DNA of 64,000 nt from Streptomyces sp. B21-083 (GCF_036898825.1 NZ_JARUND010000002.1:1-64000), one strand, 5' to 3'; positions 8,765 through 17,543 are shown, counted from the first letter of the stretch. Numbers and translations: made by a program. The notes: generated from the letters alone by a model not told the origin.

Positions 8765-10384
8765 TCAGGACCGTTCGACCAGGTATGGGCCGATGCACGC
8801 CGCGTCCAGGTCGCAGGCCTGGAGGGTGGCGAGGGCGTGGGCTGGGGTTTCGACGATGGGTTCGCGGTCGTTGAAGGACGTGTTCAGGACGATGGGCACC
8901 CCGGTGAGCTGGTGGAAGTGCTCGATCAGGGCCCCGTACGCGGGCGCGGTGGCCGGGTCGACGGTCTGGACGCGGGCGGTGCCGTCGACGTGGACGACTG
9001 CGGCGATCTTGTCGGCGTGGCCGGGCCGTACGGGCGGGGCGAGCAGCATGAACGGGCTGGGGACCTCGAGGTCGAACCAAGCGCTGGCGTGGTCGGCGAG
9101 GACGGCCGGTGCGAAGGGCCTGAACGGCTCGCGGTGCTTGATCCGGTGGTTGAGGGCGTCGGCGCTGTCGCGGGTTCGGGGGTCGGCGAGGATGCTGCGG
9201 GCACCCAGGGCGCGGGGTCCGAGTTCACTGCCGCCCTGGAACCAACCGATGATCTTCCCGTCGGCGATCATCTGGGCGGCGGTGTGGGCGATGTCGCTCT
9301 CGCGCCGCCAGGTGAAGGGTGTGCGGTGGCGTTCGACCAGGCCGGATCGGGGGTCGCGGTGCAGGGCCTGCTCGATCTCCGTGTCGGTGTAGTCGCAGCC
9401 GAAGCAGTCGCTGGTCAGGGGCCGTTTGGGGAGGTCGCCGGTGAGGCGGTGGAAGGCGTAGAGGGCGCAGCCGAGGGCCTGTCCGCGGTCGGAGGCGGCG
9501 GGCGGGGCGAAGTAGCCGGTGACCGTGTCCAGGCGGCGGAGTTTGTCGGCGGCGACACAGTTGAGGGCGACGCCCCCGGCGAAGCACAGGTTGCCCAGGC
9601 CGGTCGCGGCGATCGTCTGTTCCGCGAGGGTGCACAGGGCGCGTTCGGTCTCGCGCTGGACGTAGGCGGCGGCGTTGGCGGCGAGGGGGTGGTCACCGAG
9701 GCTGGTGTACGGGCCGAAGTCGAAGCCGGTCCGGTCCGCGAGGTCGGCGATGCCGGGTGCGTGGGTACGGGTGAGCCGTCCGTGGACGCAGGTGTCGACG
9801 ACGTCGAAGAGCGGGGCGAGGTGAGGGTCGGGCTCGCCGTACGAGGCGAGCGCCATGGTCTTGCCGGCTTCCTGCTCGTGCCAGCCGAACCAGTTGGTGA
9901 ACGCCTCGTAGGTCGCGCCGATCCCGGCCGCGCGGGGCCGGGTGGGCTGGTTGGAGCCCAGTCGCTCGATGCCGTCGGGGGTGGCCCGGTAGTAGGTCTC
10001 GGTGTCGTTGTTGTTGCCGCCGCCGTCGACGACCAGCACGGTCGCCGTGTCGTACGGGCTGAGGCAGTAGGCGGTGTAGGCGTGGCTGAGGTGGTGGTCG
10101 ACCGGCACGATCCGGCTCCGGTCGATACCCAAGTGCATGAGGCCGGTCTCGGCACGGGTCGGCGGGGTGCGGCCGATGCCGCTGACGGCGACCAGGTCGA
10201 CGTCGGCGAGCGTGAGACCGGCCGCGCGCAGGCAATACAGGAGGGACGCTTCCCAGCCGGGGCTGTAGCGGGTGCGGTTGAGGCGTTCCTCGCCGATGGC
10301 GACCATCACGGTGCCGGTGATCAGCGCGGCACCACCGTCGTGACCAAGGTTGATGCCGACGACGCACGGGCTGGTCCGGCTCAT
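8765..10384 (-). CDS. O-carbamoyltransferase (NodU/CmcH/TobZ family)
   Basis: A 539-residue protein. The N-terminal Kae1-like domain carries GINLGHDGGAAL (about 10-21), the HHLSHAYTAY iron/metal site (about 107-116) and the VVDGGGNN phosphate-binding segment. The C-terminal YrdC-like domain holds GPRALGARSILADPR (about 410-424) and VLNTSFNDREPIVETP. Family members make carbamoyl-adenylate from carbamoyl phosphate and ATP and pass the carbamoyl group to a sugar or cyclitol hydroxyl. The ATG overlaps the TGA of the kinase gene (TGATG), so translation is coupled. Length matches the family. The acceptor would be the product of the upstream pathway genes. Confidence 0.92.
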   Translation of the reverse strand: MSRTSPCVVGINLGHDGGAALITGTVMVAIGEERLNRTRYSPGWEASLLYCLRAAGLTLADVDLVAVSGIGRTPPTRAETGLMHLGIDRSRIVPVDHHLSHAYTAYCLSPYDTATVLVVDGGGNNNDTETYYRATPDGIERLGSNQPTRPRAAGIGATYEAFTNWFGWHEQEAGKTMALASYGEPDPHLAPLFDVVDTCVHGRLTRTHAPGIADLADRTGFDFGPYTSLGDHPLAANAAAYVQRETERALCTLAEQTIAATGLGNLCFAGGVALNCVAADKLRRLDTVTGYFAPPAASDRGQALGCALYAFHRLTGDLPKRPLTSDCFGCDYTDTEIEQALHRDPRSGLVERHRTPFTWRRESDIAHTAAQMIADGKIIGWFQGGSELGPRALGARSILADPRTRDSADALNHRIKHREPFRPFAPAVLADHASAWFDLEVPSPFMLLAPPVRPGHADKIAAVVHVDGTARVQTVDPATAPAYGALIEHFHQLTGVPIVLNTSFNDREPIVETPAHALATLQACDLDAACIGPYLVERS

Positions 10385-11244
10385 CAGGCAGCCCTCCGTA
10401 CGGGAGCGGCGAGCGGGTTCCACAGACGGGTGTGCCCGGCCGGGTCGCGGTGGAGGGCACCGAGCTGGCACAGCTGCACGGTGCCGCCACGGTGCGGAAC
10501 CGGCGGGGTGAAGGGGTGGCCGAAGGCCTCCAGCCCTCCGAGCCGGGTGTAGGTGTCGGCGAACTGCGGATCCAGCGGCGGCCTCGGGGCGCGGGCGGTG
10601 GCGGAGGTCAGCCGTCGCACGGTCTGATCGAGGCCGGCGTCCGCGAGCATTCCGGCGACCTGGGCGAGCACCGTCTCCGGGGTGGCGCCGTCGGTGTCGA
10701 TGACCGTCGGCGGGGTGGGGCACAGCGAGGGCGCGATGTCGGTGTAGAAGGTGTGCAGCCGTTGCAGGAGGCCTTCGTCGAACCACTGCTTCCAGCGCGG
10801 GAGTTCGGCGGTGTTGCCGCGGCGGGTCAGGCTCTGGCCGGGGCTGACCAGGAGGATCGCGGTGAGGACCGTGTCCGGGAGCTCGGGGGCGATACGGCGG
10901 GCGTAGAAGTCGCGGGCCGTGCGGTAGGGCAGGGAGTCGTCCGCGCGGGTGGCGTAGCAGTAGGCGAGGGCTCCGAGGTGATTGCGGTCGGAGATGAGCA
11001 GGCGTGTGTCGGGGTCGGCGGCGAGGCGTCGCATGGCGCGGGCCTTGTCGAGTTCGTGGCGGAGGAACCAGAGGGTGTGTCCGGCCGGGCTGGGGTGCAC
11101 CGGTGCGGCGAGGCCTGCGGAGAGGCGGGCGTTGGGCTCGGTGAACCAGAGGGTGTCGTCGGCCAGGGCGCACACTATGCGGGCGAGCAGGGAGGTCTTG
11201 CCCGCTCCGGGCGGGCCGTCCAGGACCAGTACGGGGGCGTTCAC
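10384..11244 (-). CDS. P-loop kinase, nucleoside/thymidylate-kinase-like
   Basis: A 286-residue protein from a GTG preceded by GGAAGG. Walker A is GPPGAGKTSL (about residues 9-18). A DRNH motif (ISDRNHLGALAY, about 90) matches the position of the DRS/DRY motif of deoxynucleoside and thymidylate kinases, and the EPN segment (FTEPNARLSAG) fits their lid or substrate region. The C-terminal 70 residues are unlike standard kinases and end RRAA. The GTG overlaps the TGA of the oxidoreductase gene (GTGA) and its own stop overlaps the carbamoyltransferase start. Phosphorylation of a nucleoside- or sugar-like intermediate is inferred; it could also be a general P-loop ATPase. Confidence 0.7.
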   Translation of the reverse strand: MNAPVLVLDGPPGAGKTSLLARIVCALADDTLWFTEPNARLSAGLAAPVHPSPAGHTLWFLRHELDKARAMRRLAADPDTRLLISDRNHLGALAYCYATRADDSLPYRTARDFYARRIAPELPDTVLTAILLVSPGQSLTRRGNTAELPRWKQWFDEGLLQRLHTFYTDIAPSLCPTPPTVIDTDGATPETVLAQVAGMLADAGLDQTVRRLTSATARAPRPPLDPQFADTYTRLGGLEAFGHPFTPPVPHRGGTVQLCQLGALHRDPAGHTRLWNPLAAPVRRAA

Positions 11245-12284
11245 GATCGGGTGTCCTTCCGTGTGCGGGTGAGGCCGGCCAGGGCGAGGGCGAGGTCTTC
11301 GACGCGCAGGGCGAGGTCGGCGCTGGTCGGCAGGTCGGCGGGGTACTGGCCGGACAGGCGGGCGTTGATGGACGCCCACATGGCGGCGAACGGGTCGCCG
11401 AAGCCGCTCGTGGTGCCGTCGGCGGTGGTGAGCCAGGTGGTGGCGGCCGGTTCGTAGGGGCGGGCGAAGTCGACGGTGGCGGCCGCGTGGGTGTCGTTGA
11501 GGTGGATCTGTTCGCGGAAGACTCCGGCCGGGGTCGCGGAGATGACCAGGGTGAACGGCTGTCCGCCCGGGCCGTGCAGGAAGGCGTGGACGGACTGCCC
11601 GTCCGGGTCGAGGTGACATGCGGTGGCGGTGGTGCCGGGGACGGCCAGGACCAGCGCGGTCAGCAGGTGGTAGCCCTGCCACAGCAGGATCTGCAGCGCC
11701 GTCGCCTGGTGCGGGGCGAGGTGGTCGGGAACGGGCTGGGGCGAGTCCTGGTCGAAGGTGTACGGGGTGAAGCCGGCCGGGAGCAGACGGCGGCGGGCGG
11801 CTTCGTCGACGCCGTCGGCCTTCACCAGCCAGCCGCCAGTCGGTTCGGGTACGTGGGCGAGGGCCGCGTGCAGCGCGGGGTCGTGGGCGCGCATCGCGCC
11901 GACCTCCAGGAGCAGACCTGCGTCCTTGGCCCGGGCTGTGAGCTTGCGGGTGCGTACGGCGTCCAGGCAGACGGGTTTCTCGGTGACGACGTGGACGCCG
12001 GCGTCCAGGGCTTCCTCGATGAGGTCCTCGTGTACGCCGGTGAGGATGACCAGCACGTCGGTGTCGGTGAGCAGGTCTCCGGTCCGGGTCGCGGTGCGGG
12101 GCACGGCGAACTGCTGTTGCGCGGTGCGGGCGCGTGCGGGGTCGCGGTCGGCGACGGCCATCACGTCGAACGCGGTGGAGGCGGTCAGGAGCGGGAGGTG
12201 GAGGCCGAAGGCTGCGGCGCCGCATCCGGCGACCGCGAGCCGCCACGGCCGTACGGCGGGGCTCGGGGTGGGGGTGGGGGTCAT
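11241..12284 (-). CDS. Gfo/Idh/MocA-family oxidoreductase
   Basis: A 347-residue protein with an N-terminal Rossmann fold (LAVAGCGAAAFGLHLPLL, about 16-33) for NAD(P) and the family EKP signature in VVTEKPVCLDAVRT (about 99-112). The C-terminal alpha/beta domain follows. Relatives oxidise or reduce hydroxyls of sugars, inositols and related polyols. It overlaps its upstream neighbour by ATGA and its downstream neighbour by GTGA. Next to a TIM-barrel sugar isomerase, it suggests oxidation-reduction of a cyclitol or sugar scaffold that is later phosphorylated and carbamoylated. The substrate cannot be read from the sequence. Confidence 0.85.
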   Translation of the reverse strand: MTPTPTPSPAVRPWRLAVAGCGAAAFGLHLPLLTASTAFDVMAVADRDPARARTAQQQFAVPRTATRTGDLLTDTDVLVILTGVHEDLIEEALDAGVHVVTEKPVCLDAVRTRKLTARAKDAGLLLEVGAMRAHDPALHAALAHVPEPTGGWLVKADGVDEAARRRLLPAGFTPYTFDQDSPQPVPDHLAPHQATALQILLWQGYHLLTALVLAVPGTTATACHLDPDGQSVHAFLHGPGGQPFTLVISATPAGVFREQIHLNDTHAAATVDFARPYEPAATTWLTTADGTTSGFGDPFAAMWASINARLSGQYPADLPTSADLALRVEDLALALAGLTRTRKDTRS

Positions 12285-13183
12285 CGGGATGCCTCCGCAG
12301 GGGTGAAGCAGCGGGTGGCCGCGTGGTGGGACAGGCGGGCGATCTCGCCTGCGGGCAGCGCCCGCAGGGCGGGGTTGAACAGCTCTACCGACACCGTGCC
12401 GTCGTACCCGGTCCGGGTCAGGGCGTCGGTGAAGGCCGGCCAGGGCAGAGCTCCGTCGCCGGGGAACAGGCGCTGTGCGTCGGTGACGCTCGCGGTGTGG
12501 CCGGCCGGGATGTCGGCGATCTGCACGTGCGCGATGGCGCCTGGGGCGAGGCCGGTGATGTGGGCAGGGTCGGCTCCGGCGGCTGCCCAGTGGAAGGAGT
12601 CGACCAGTACGCCCGCGTGACCCGTGCCGGTGTCGTGAAGCAGTTCGGCGAGCTGGGGCAGGCTGTCGACGACCGGGTGAGGGCCGTCCAGTCCGGGCGG
12701 AAGCCCGGTGCGGATGCTGACGGCTTCGACGGCGAGCCGTACTCCGTGCGCTGCGGCGGCAGTGGCGAGTTGGACGATCCGTTCCCGGGCGAGAGCCCGC
12801 GCCCGGGTGGTGGTGAGGGGGGAGCGGGGGTTGAGGACGGTCGTGGCGACGGTGCAGCCCAGCGTGGCCATGGCCTCCAGACGGCCGTTCAGCCCGTCCA
12901 GGCAGGCACGGTAGGTGTCCGGGTCGACCAGCAGCGGGGCGGGCAGGATGGGCCCGGCGGGCAGGATGCCGCTCGCGGCGGCCACCCGCACTCCGAGCTC
13001 CTGGAGCAGGTCGCGTAACCGGGCGAGGCCGTGGGCCTGGGCCTGCTGGACGGACACTTCGACGGTGGGGAATCCGGCGCCGGCGGCCAGGGCGAGGAAC
13101 TCGGGCAGCGGGAGGCCGGTGAGGGTGGCGGGGTTGAGGCAGGGCACGAACCGCCCGGCCACGTCGGTGGAGGGTGTGTTCAT
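12281..13183 (-). CDS. Sugar phosphate isomerase/epimerase (xylose-isomerase-like TIM barrel)
   Basis: A 300-residue protein of the AP-endonuclease-2/xylose-isomerase-like TIM-barrel superfamily. Strand-end metal ligands fit LAVEAVSIRTG (Glu, about 150), GVLVDSFHW (Asp, His, about 190), IAHVQIADIPAG (His, Gln, Asp) and VSVELFNP (Glu, about 275). Enzymes of this group include inosose dehydratases, tagatose epimerases and hydroxypyruvate isomerases. The ATG overlaps the MAT gene stop, and its own stop overlaps the oxidoreductase start, so it is translated as part of the operon. Pairing with a Gfo/Idh/MocA enzyme is common in inositol and sugar pathways. Confidence 0.82.
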   Translation of the reverse strand: MNTPSTDVAGRFVPCLNPATLTGLPLPEFLALAAGAGFPTVEVSVQQAQAHGLARLRDLLQELGVRVAAASGILPAGPILPAPLLVDPDTYRACLDGLNGRLEAMATLGCTVATTVLNPRSPLTTTRARALARERIVQLATAAAAHGVRLAVEAVSIRTGLPPGLDGPHPVVDSLPQLAELLHDTGTGHAGVLVDSFHWAAAGADPAHITGLAPGAIAHVQIADIPAGHTASVTDAQRLFPGDGALPWPAFTDALTRTGYDGTVSVELFNPALRALPAGEIARLSHHAATRCFTPAEASR

Positions 13184-14427
13184 GCCGTGGCCAGCTTTCC
13201 GTCCAGCAGTTGCTCGCGCAGCGTGCCGAGGTCGGCCATGACGTCGGCGATCACACGCCGGACGCAGACGGCACCGACGGGCTGGGGGCCGGAGGTCTGC
13301 ACGATCGCTTGCCAGGGGTCGGTCAGGTCCCGGCCGGACTGGGAGACGAGTACGACCGCGCAGTCCAGCCCGGTTTCCTCGTGCAGGCGGCGGGCGGCTT
13401 CGGCGGCGGCCAGGTTGTAGAGCTTTCCGACGTGGTAGACGGGGTTCTTCCCGGAGACGCCTTCGGCGGACCAGGGCCGCAGCATGCTGATCAGTCCGTT
13501 GGCGCGGTTGCCGCGGCCGACGACGCCTTCGTCACCGGACTCGATGCTGGAGCCGGTCGCCGTCAGGTACAGCTCGGGGCGGGTGTCGTCGTCGCGGGTG
13601 TTGACCGAGACCGTCACGTGGTGCTCGGGCGCGATTGACGTGGCGAGTTCGGTGATCAGGTCGCGGGCGCGGGTGCGGCGGGCGATGTAGGTGTCCAGGT
13701 CGGCCGTCTCGCGGGCGATCTGCGGGACGCACGCGGTCAGCTGCACACGCGCGCCGTGCCGCACGATCATGAGCTTGATGTCCGTGCCGTAGTAGGGGTG
13801 TTCGGTGCGAAACGCCTCGCTGGTGAGGTGGGATTCGACGCCGAGGGCAAGCTGCTCGCCGGTCCCGAGCGGCCAGTAGGCGACGCCGGCGCTGCTGTCG
13901 TTGGAGAACATACGGTGGCGTTCGGCGAGATCGTCCAGGCTGCGCGGGGCGAACCACCTCTGCCGGGACGCCTCGCGCGCGGCGGCGATGTCCGAGGTGT
14001 GGACGGCGCCAGGGCTGGATGCCTGGGTCAGCCGTGGCCGCACGTCGACCCACCGGTTCACGTCCAGCAGCGGCAGCGCCTGGGCGAGGTGGTCGCGGGC
14101 TGCGGTGGTGACGATGTCGGCTACCGGAATGGCGTGGTCACCGAGGGCGGCGGTGATGCGGCCGTTGACGAGGACCTGGACGGGTGCGGTGAGTTCGCCG
14201 TGCCCGAAGCTGACGTCGGCGGCCCCGCCCAGGAGGCTCGTCTTGTCGGTGTTGTGGTGCAGGATCGCGCCGAACTCTTCGAGGCAGTAGCGGCTGTAGG
14301 CGCGGGAGATCGCTTCGGCGGTGCCGTCGGCGAGGGTGTCGGGGTGGCCAGCTCCCTTGCGTTCGACGACTTCGACGCCAAGGAGGGCGGAGGCGGTGGA
14401 CAGCCCGGTGGTGGTGATCACGTCCAT
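13180..14427 (-). CDS. S-adenosylmethionine synthetase, archaeal type
   Basis: A 415-residue protein with the archaeal-type methionine adenosyltransferase hallmarks GAGHPDTLADGTAE (about 25-38), a conserved Tyr/Glu segment, then ILHHNTDKTSLLGGAA (about 54-69), and C-terminal GRGNRANGL and YHVGKLYN. It forms AdoMet from methionine and ATP. Streptomyces has a housekeeping bacterial-type MetK elsewhere, so this divergent second enzyme in an operon points to a pathway-specific AdoMet supply, or to an adenosylation of another thiol substrate. No methyltransferase is seen in the operon. The 5' end overlaps the glycosyltransferase gene by 10 bp. Confidence 0.88.
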   Translation of the reverse strand: MDVITTTGLSTASALLGVEVVERKGAGHPDTLADGTAEAISRAYSRYCLEEFGAILHHNTDKTSLLGGAADVSFGHGELTAPVQVLVNGRITAALGDHAIPVADIVTTAARDHLAQALPLLDVNRWVDVRPRLTQASSPGAVHTSDIAAAREASRQRWFAPRSLDDLAERHRMFSNDSSAGVAYWPLGTGEQLALGVESHLTSEAFRTEHPYYGTDIKLMIVRHGARVQLTACVPQIARETADLDTYIARRTRARDLITELATSIAPEHHVTVSVNTRDDDTRPELYLTATGSSIESGDEGVVGRGNRANGLISMLRPWSAEGVSGKNPVYHVGKLYNLAAAEAARRLHEETGLDCAVVLVSQSGRDLTDPWQAIVQTSGPQPVGAVCVRRVIADVMADLGTLREQLLDGKLATA

Positions 14428-15407
14428 GCTGGGGACTCCTTGGTCGGGGTGTGCTGGGCAAGGGCGACGGGGCGGCGTCCCAGGAGGCGCAGCCGTCCGC
14501 GTTCGAGGTGGTAGGCGCCGATCCGGGCGAGGTCGCGGGCGGCCTCCACGGCGCGGGCACGGTCCAGGAAGGTCCACCCGGCAGCCAGGTTGACCAACGT
14601 GGCGTGCAGGGCTTCGGGGCCGGCCTGGATCGCGGCGGGCTCCACCGTCACGCTCAGGTGCATCCGGGCGACGCACACGCCGTGCCCGGCGCCCTGGCGG
14701 ACGAAGTACCTGAGGGTGGTCTCCGGGCGGTAGACGGGATGGGATACGACGGCGGCCGGTTCGATCAGGGTCTGGTGACCGGCCTGGCGGGCCCGGTCGA
14801 TGAACTCCAGGTCCTCGCAGTCGCCCATCCACCGACCGCGGCGTCCGAGATCGGTACGGAACAGGCCGATGTCCAGCGCGGTGCGGCGGTCGAAGAGCAG
14901 GTTGCAGCCGGTCACCCAATACGGCCACACCGCGAGCTCCCGGCCGCCCGGCCAGTCGACCGCGCCGTGGCACTCGCGCAACGCCTTCGTCAGCGCGACC
15001 GTCTGGCCGCCGGGGTAGAGGACGTCGGTGCGGCCACCGACTGCGAACACCTTCTCTTCCTCGATCGCGGTGACCAGCGTCCTCAGCCAGCCGGGCTCGG
15101 GGGTGATGTCGGGGTCGGTGACGGCGACGTACCGGCCTCTTGCCGCGCAGATCCCGCGGTTGCGGCCCGCACTCAGCCCCGGAGTCGGCTCGTACAGCAC
15201 GCGCACCGGGAACGGCCAGATACCGTCGCGGACCGCGTCCGCGACCGGCCGGACAGGGCCCGGCAGGTCGTTGTCGACGACCACCGCTTCCAACAGGTCG
15301 GCCGACAGCGTCTGTCGGGCCAGGGCGTCCAAGAGGTTCCGTACACGCTGGGTGTTGCCGCGGGCGCTGACGACCACGGACACCAGCGGCGCTTGCGGAT
15401 CGGACAC
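14418..15407 (-). CDS. Family 2 glycosyltransferase
   Basis: About 329 residues from GTG 15407, preceded by GGGGAG; an in-frame GTG at 15422 is the alternative start. The GT-A fold is shown by SVVVSARGNTQRVRNLL (about 10-26) and the nucleotide-sugar/metal motif VTDPDITPEPGWL (about 105). Further along, GCNLLFDRR and MGDCEDLEFIDRA carry the acceptor ED motif. It lacks transmembrane segments, so it is probably soluble. First gene of the operon; its 3' end overlaps the MAT gene. It likely attaches a sugar from an NDP-sugar to a small acceptor rather than a cell-wall polymer, but this is inference from context. Confidence 0.88.
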   Translation of the reverse strand: MSDPQAPLVSVVVSARGNTQRVRNLLDALARQTLSADLLEAVVVDNDLPGPVRPVADAVRDGIWPFPVRVLYEPTPGLSAGRNRGICAARGRYVAVTDPDITPEPGWLRTLVTAIEEEKVFAVGGRTDVLYPGGQTVALTKALRECHGAVDWPGGRELAVWPYWVTGCNLLFDRRTALDIGLFRTDLGRRGRWMGDCEDLEFIDRARQAGHQTLIEPAAVVSHPVYRPETTLRYFVRQGAGHGVCVARMHLSVTVEPAAIQAGPEALHATLVNLAAGWTFLDRARAVEAARDLARIGAYHLERGRLRLLGRRPVALAQHTPTKESPAWT

Positions 15408-15585
15408 AGGGCACTCCCCCACATAGGGATCGGGATGCCGTCCATGTCACCGCCAACGCCCCTCCGCCGGGAAGGAAAAGGCTGTTGCGGAGGTGTTGCG
15501 GACCGTGGCCCGAAGTTCCACACATTGGGTACCCGACTCGCTACCGTGACGGATCATCAGGAAGTCGTGCGGAGGGGGACCCGCG
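15408..15585. promoter_or_regulatory. Divergent promoter region with tandem direct repeat and palindrome
   Basis: The only control region between the operon and its divergent regulator. It holds a direct repeat TGTTGCGGA at 15483-15491 and 15494-15502, an 11-bp period that places both copies on one helix face, and an 8-bp palindrome GGGTACCC at 15527-15534. CTACCGT at 15541 could be the -10 of the regulator gene. A strong GGAGGGGG site precedes the regulator ATG. Binding by the XRE-type regulator is inferred. Confidence 0.5.
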
Positions 15586-16977
15586 ATGTCCGACCAGGTC
15601 TTAGCCCACCCGCTGGCCGCGCTGCGCGCCGGACTCGGGCTGACCGGCGAGCAGTACCTCGACCGCCTGGACGACGAACACTTCGCCCTCGGCTACGGCC
15701 GGATGGCCAAGAGCCGGCAGAAGGTCTCCCGCTGGGAGAACGGCGTCAACTCCCCCGAACTGCCCGCCCGGTACGCCATGGGCCGCCTCCACAGCATCCC
15801 CCGCGAAGCCGTCACCGACCTGGGATGGCCGGACTTCCTGCTGCTCGCCTTCCCCGATGACCGTCCCGTTCTCGACAGCCCCTGGACCCTGGCGGGTACC
15901 GTGACAGCAGTAGCCGCTGCCGCTCGGGGAGGCTCCATGCAGGACCGCCGCGGATTTCTGATCGCCAGTGGAGCCACACTGAGCGGCCTGGCCTCGAGCT
16001 GGAGCCTCGCGCTCCCCGAACCGGCCGCCGCCTTACCCCGCCTTCCGGCCAAGGTCCCGGCCGAGACCTCCACCGTGAGCACCCGCCTCACGCCGGCGCT
16101 GCTGGACGTACTCGGGCAGCGCCTGGACGACTTGCGCCGCCTGGACGACGTCCTCGGGGGCGCCCGGCTGCGCCATACCGCCATCGCCGAATACGAACTC
16201 CTCAACAGCCTGGCCGCGCGGACCGGACAGCACGGCCCCCTCGAACACCGGCTGCTGTCCCTGCTCGCGGAGTCCGCCCGCATGTGCGGCTGGCTCCAGT
16301 TCGACACCGGCCACCATGCCCGCGCCCAGCGCTTCTACATCACCGCTCTGCGCGCCTCCGCCACCGCCGGTGACCACCAGGTCGGCGCCAACACCCTCGC
16401 CTTCATGGCAATCCAGGTCTACTCCAAGGGCAACCCCCAGGAGGCCGTCGACCTGGTGCGCACCGCGCAGGACGCCACCGCCCGCAACGCCACCCCGCGC
16501 GTGAAGTCGATGCTCCACGCCCGCGCGGCCCGTGCCCTGTCCAAGACCGGGGAGTCCACCGCCTGCCAGCGCGAGCTGGACGCCGCGCGCACCGAGTACG
16601 CCCGCGGCCCCCGCGACGACGACCCGCCCTGGTCGTACTGGCTGAACGAGGGCGAGATAGAAATGCTCGCCGGGTCCTCCGCTCTCGATCTCGATGACCC
16701 CCGCCGCGCCCTGACCCACTTCGATCAGGCCCGTCACGTCCAGTACGCGGCCGACGGCTACGTCCGCGACCACGTCCTCTACCTCACCCGCACCGCCCGC
16801 GCCCACCTCCAGCTCGGCGACCTGGACGCCACGTGCGCCGTCGCAACAGACGCCTTCACCCAGAACACCACCCTCAACTCCTCACGGCCCTCGGACGCCC
16901 TGGACGACCTCCGAGACGAACTCACGCACCACCGGCACGTGCGCTCAGTCCGGGACTTCCTGCAGTTCAGCGCCTGA
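15586..16977 (+). CDS. XRE-type transcriptional regulator with TPR-like C-terminus
   Basis: A 463-residue protein. The N-terminal 75 residues form a Cro/C1-type helix-turn-helix (QKVSRWENGVNSPELPARY). A linker contains DRRGFLIASGATLSGLA (about 120-137), a twin-arginine-like pattern common in this Streptomyces regulator family and probably not a working signal here because it is internal. The C-terminal 300 residues are helical repeats of TPR type (ARAQRFYITALRASATAGD and similar), as in quorum or ligand-sensing regulators. It is divergent from the eight-gene operon and is its likely regulator; the ligand is unknown. Confidence 0.85.
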   Translation: MSDQVLAHPLAALRAGLGLTGEQYLDRLDDEHFALGYGRMAKSRQKVSRWENGVNSPELPARYAMGRLHSIPREAVTDLGWPDFLLLAFPDDRPVLDSPWTLAGTVTAVAAAARGGSMQDRRGFLIASGATLSGLASSWSLALPEPAAALPRLPAKVPAETSTVSTRLTPALLDVLGQRLDDLRRLDDVLGGARLRHTAIAEYELLNSLAARTGQHGPLEHRLLSLLAESARMCGWLQFDTGHHARAQRFYITALRASATAGDHQVGANTLAFMAIQVYSKGNPQEAVDLVRTAQDATARNATPRVKSMLHARAARALSKTGESTACQRELDAARTEYARGPRDDDPPWSYWLNEGEIEMLAGSSALDLDDPRRALTHFDQARHVQYAADGYVRDHVLYLTRTARAHLQLGDLDATCAVATDAFTQNTTLNSSRPSDALDDLRDELTHHRHVRSVRDFLQFSA

Positions 16978-17093
16978 ACCCAGGGAGACCCGGTCACCAT
17001 CAGGGCCCCGTCTCTCCCCCGCCTGATCGGTTGGCAGGAGATGGTGCCGCGCGGCGGACCGGAGCTCCGTTCGAACAGCAGTACCTTTGCCTC

Positions 17094-17444
17094 GTGGCAG
17101 CTTCGTACGACTTCCCCCAGGACCTGGCCGACGCGCAGGACGAACTCCGTCAGGTCCGCTCTGATCTGCAGACCCTCTATCAGAGGGTGCCGTGGTCGGC
17201 CGAACCGCTGGACGCGTGGGAGACGCACGACAACGCCTGGCGGCAAGCGTCCCGCCCCGCCTCCCCCGGCTAGGACCCCCAGGACGCGGCGGAGATCACC
17301 CGGCTACGGAAGCGGGAGCTCGAACTCGCGGGGACGATCATCACGCACGCGTACTGGAGCGAGTTCACCTCGGCCGACGTCCTCGCGGCCCGCACCGCGC
17401 TCAAGCACCACCACGAGCTGGAGTTGGCCGACGCCTCCAGCTAG
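17094..17444 (+). pseudogene. Streptomyces-type hypothetical gene interrupted by an amber codon
   Basis: From a GTG at 17094 the frame reads a charged helical protein (AASYDFPQDLADAQDELRQ...). A TAG at 17271 stops it after ...SRPASPG, and the same frame then continues with equally good coding (DPQDAAEITRLRKRELELAG) to a TAG at 17442, about 116 codons in all. The expected residue at the interruption is Trp (TGG), one base from TAG. I recall this helical family as common and uninterrupted in Streptomyces. Function unknown. A truncated 59-residue product is still possible. Confidence 0.6.
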
Positions 17445-17543
17445 TGCCGACCGTCTCTCAAGCCGGTCGGCCGTCTCACGCACGACCAGGTCCAGGACGT
17501 CGTTCTGACGAGGTCGTGGCGGAAGTCGGTTTCCGCCGTTCGG

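Noticed and set aside
8765..10384. Link between the carbamoyltransferase operon and the polyketide cluster
   Set aside because: They are about 44 kb apart with mobile and plasmid-like DNA between them, so a shared pathway has no support even though some macrolides are carbamoylated.
8684..13638. Long plus-strand frames (up to 622 codons) opposite the operon
   Set aside because: Composition is Gly/Val/Ala-rich antisense of GC3-rich genes, without ribosome sites or motifs; the minus-strand genes explain the region.
15586..16977. Twin-arginine export signal in the XRE regulator
   Set aside because: The DRRGFL motif is internal (about residue 121) behind a DNA-binding domain, so it cannot act as an N-terminal signal.
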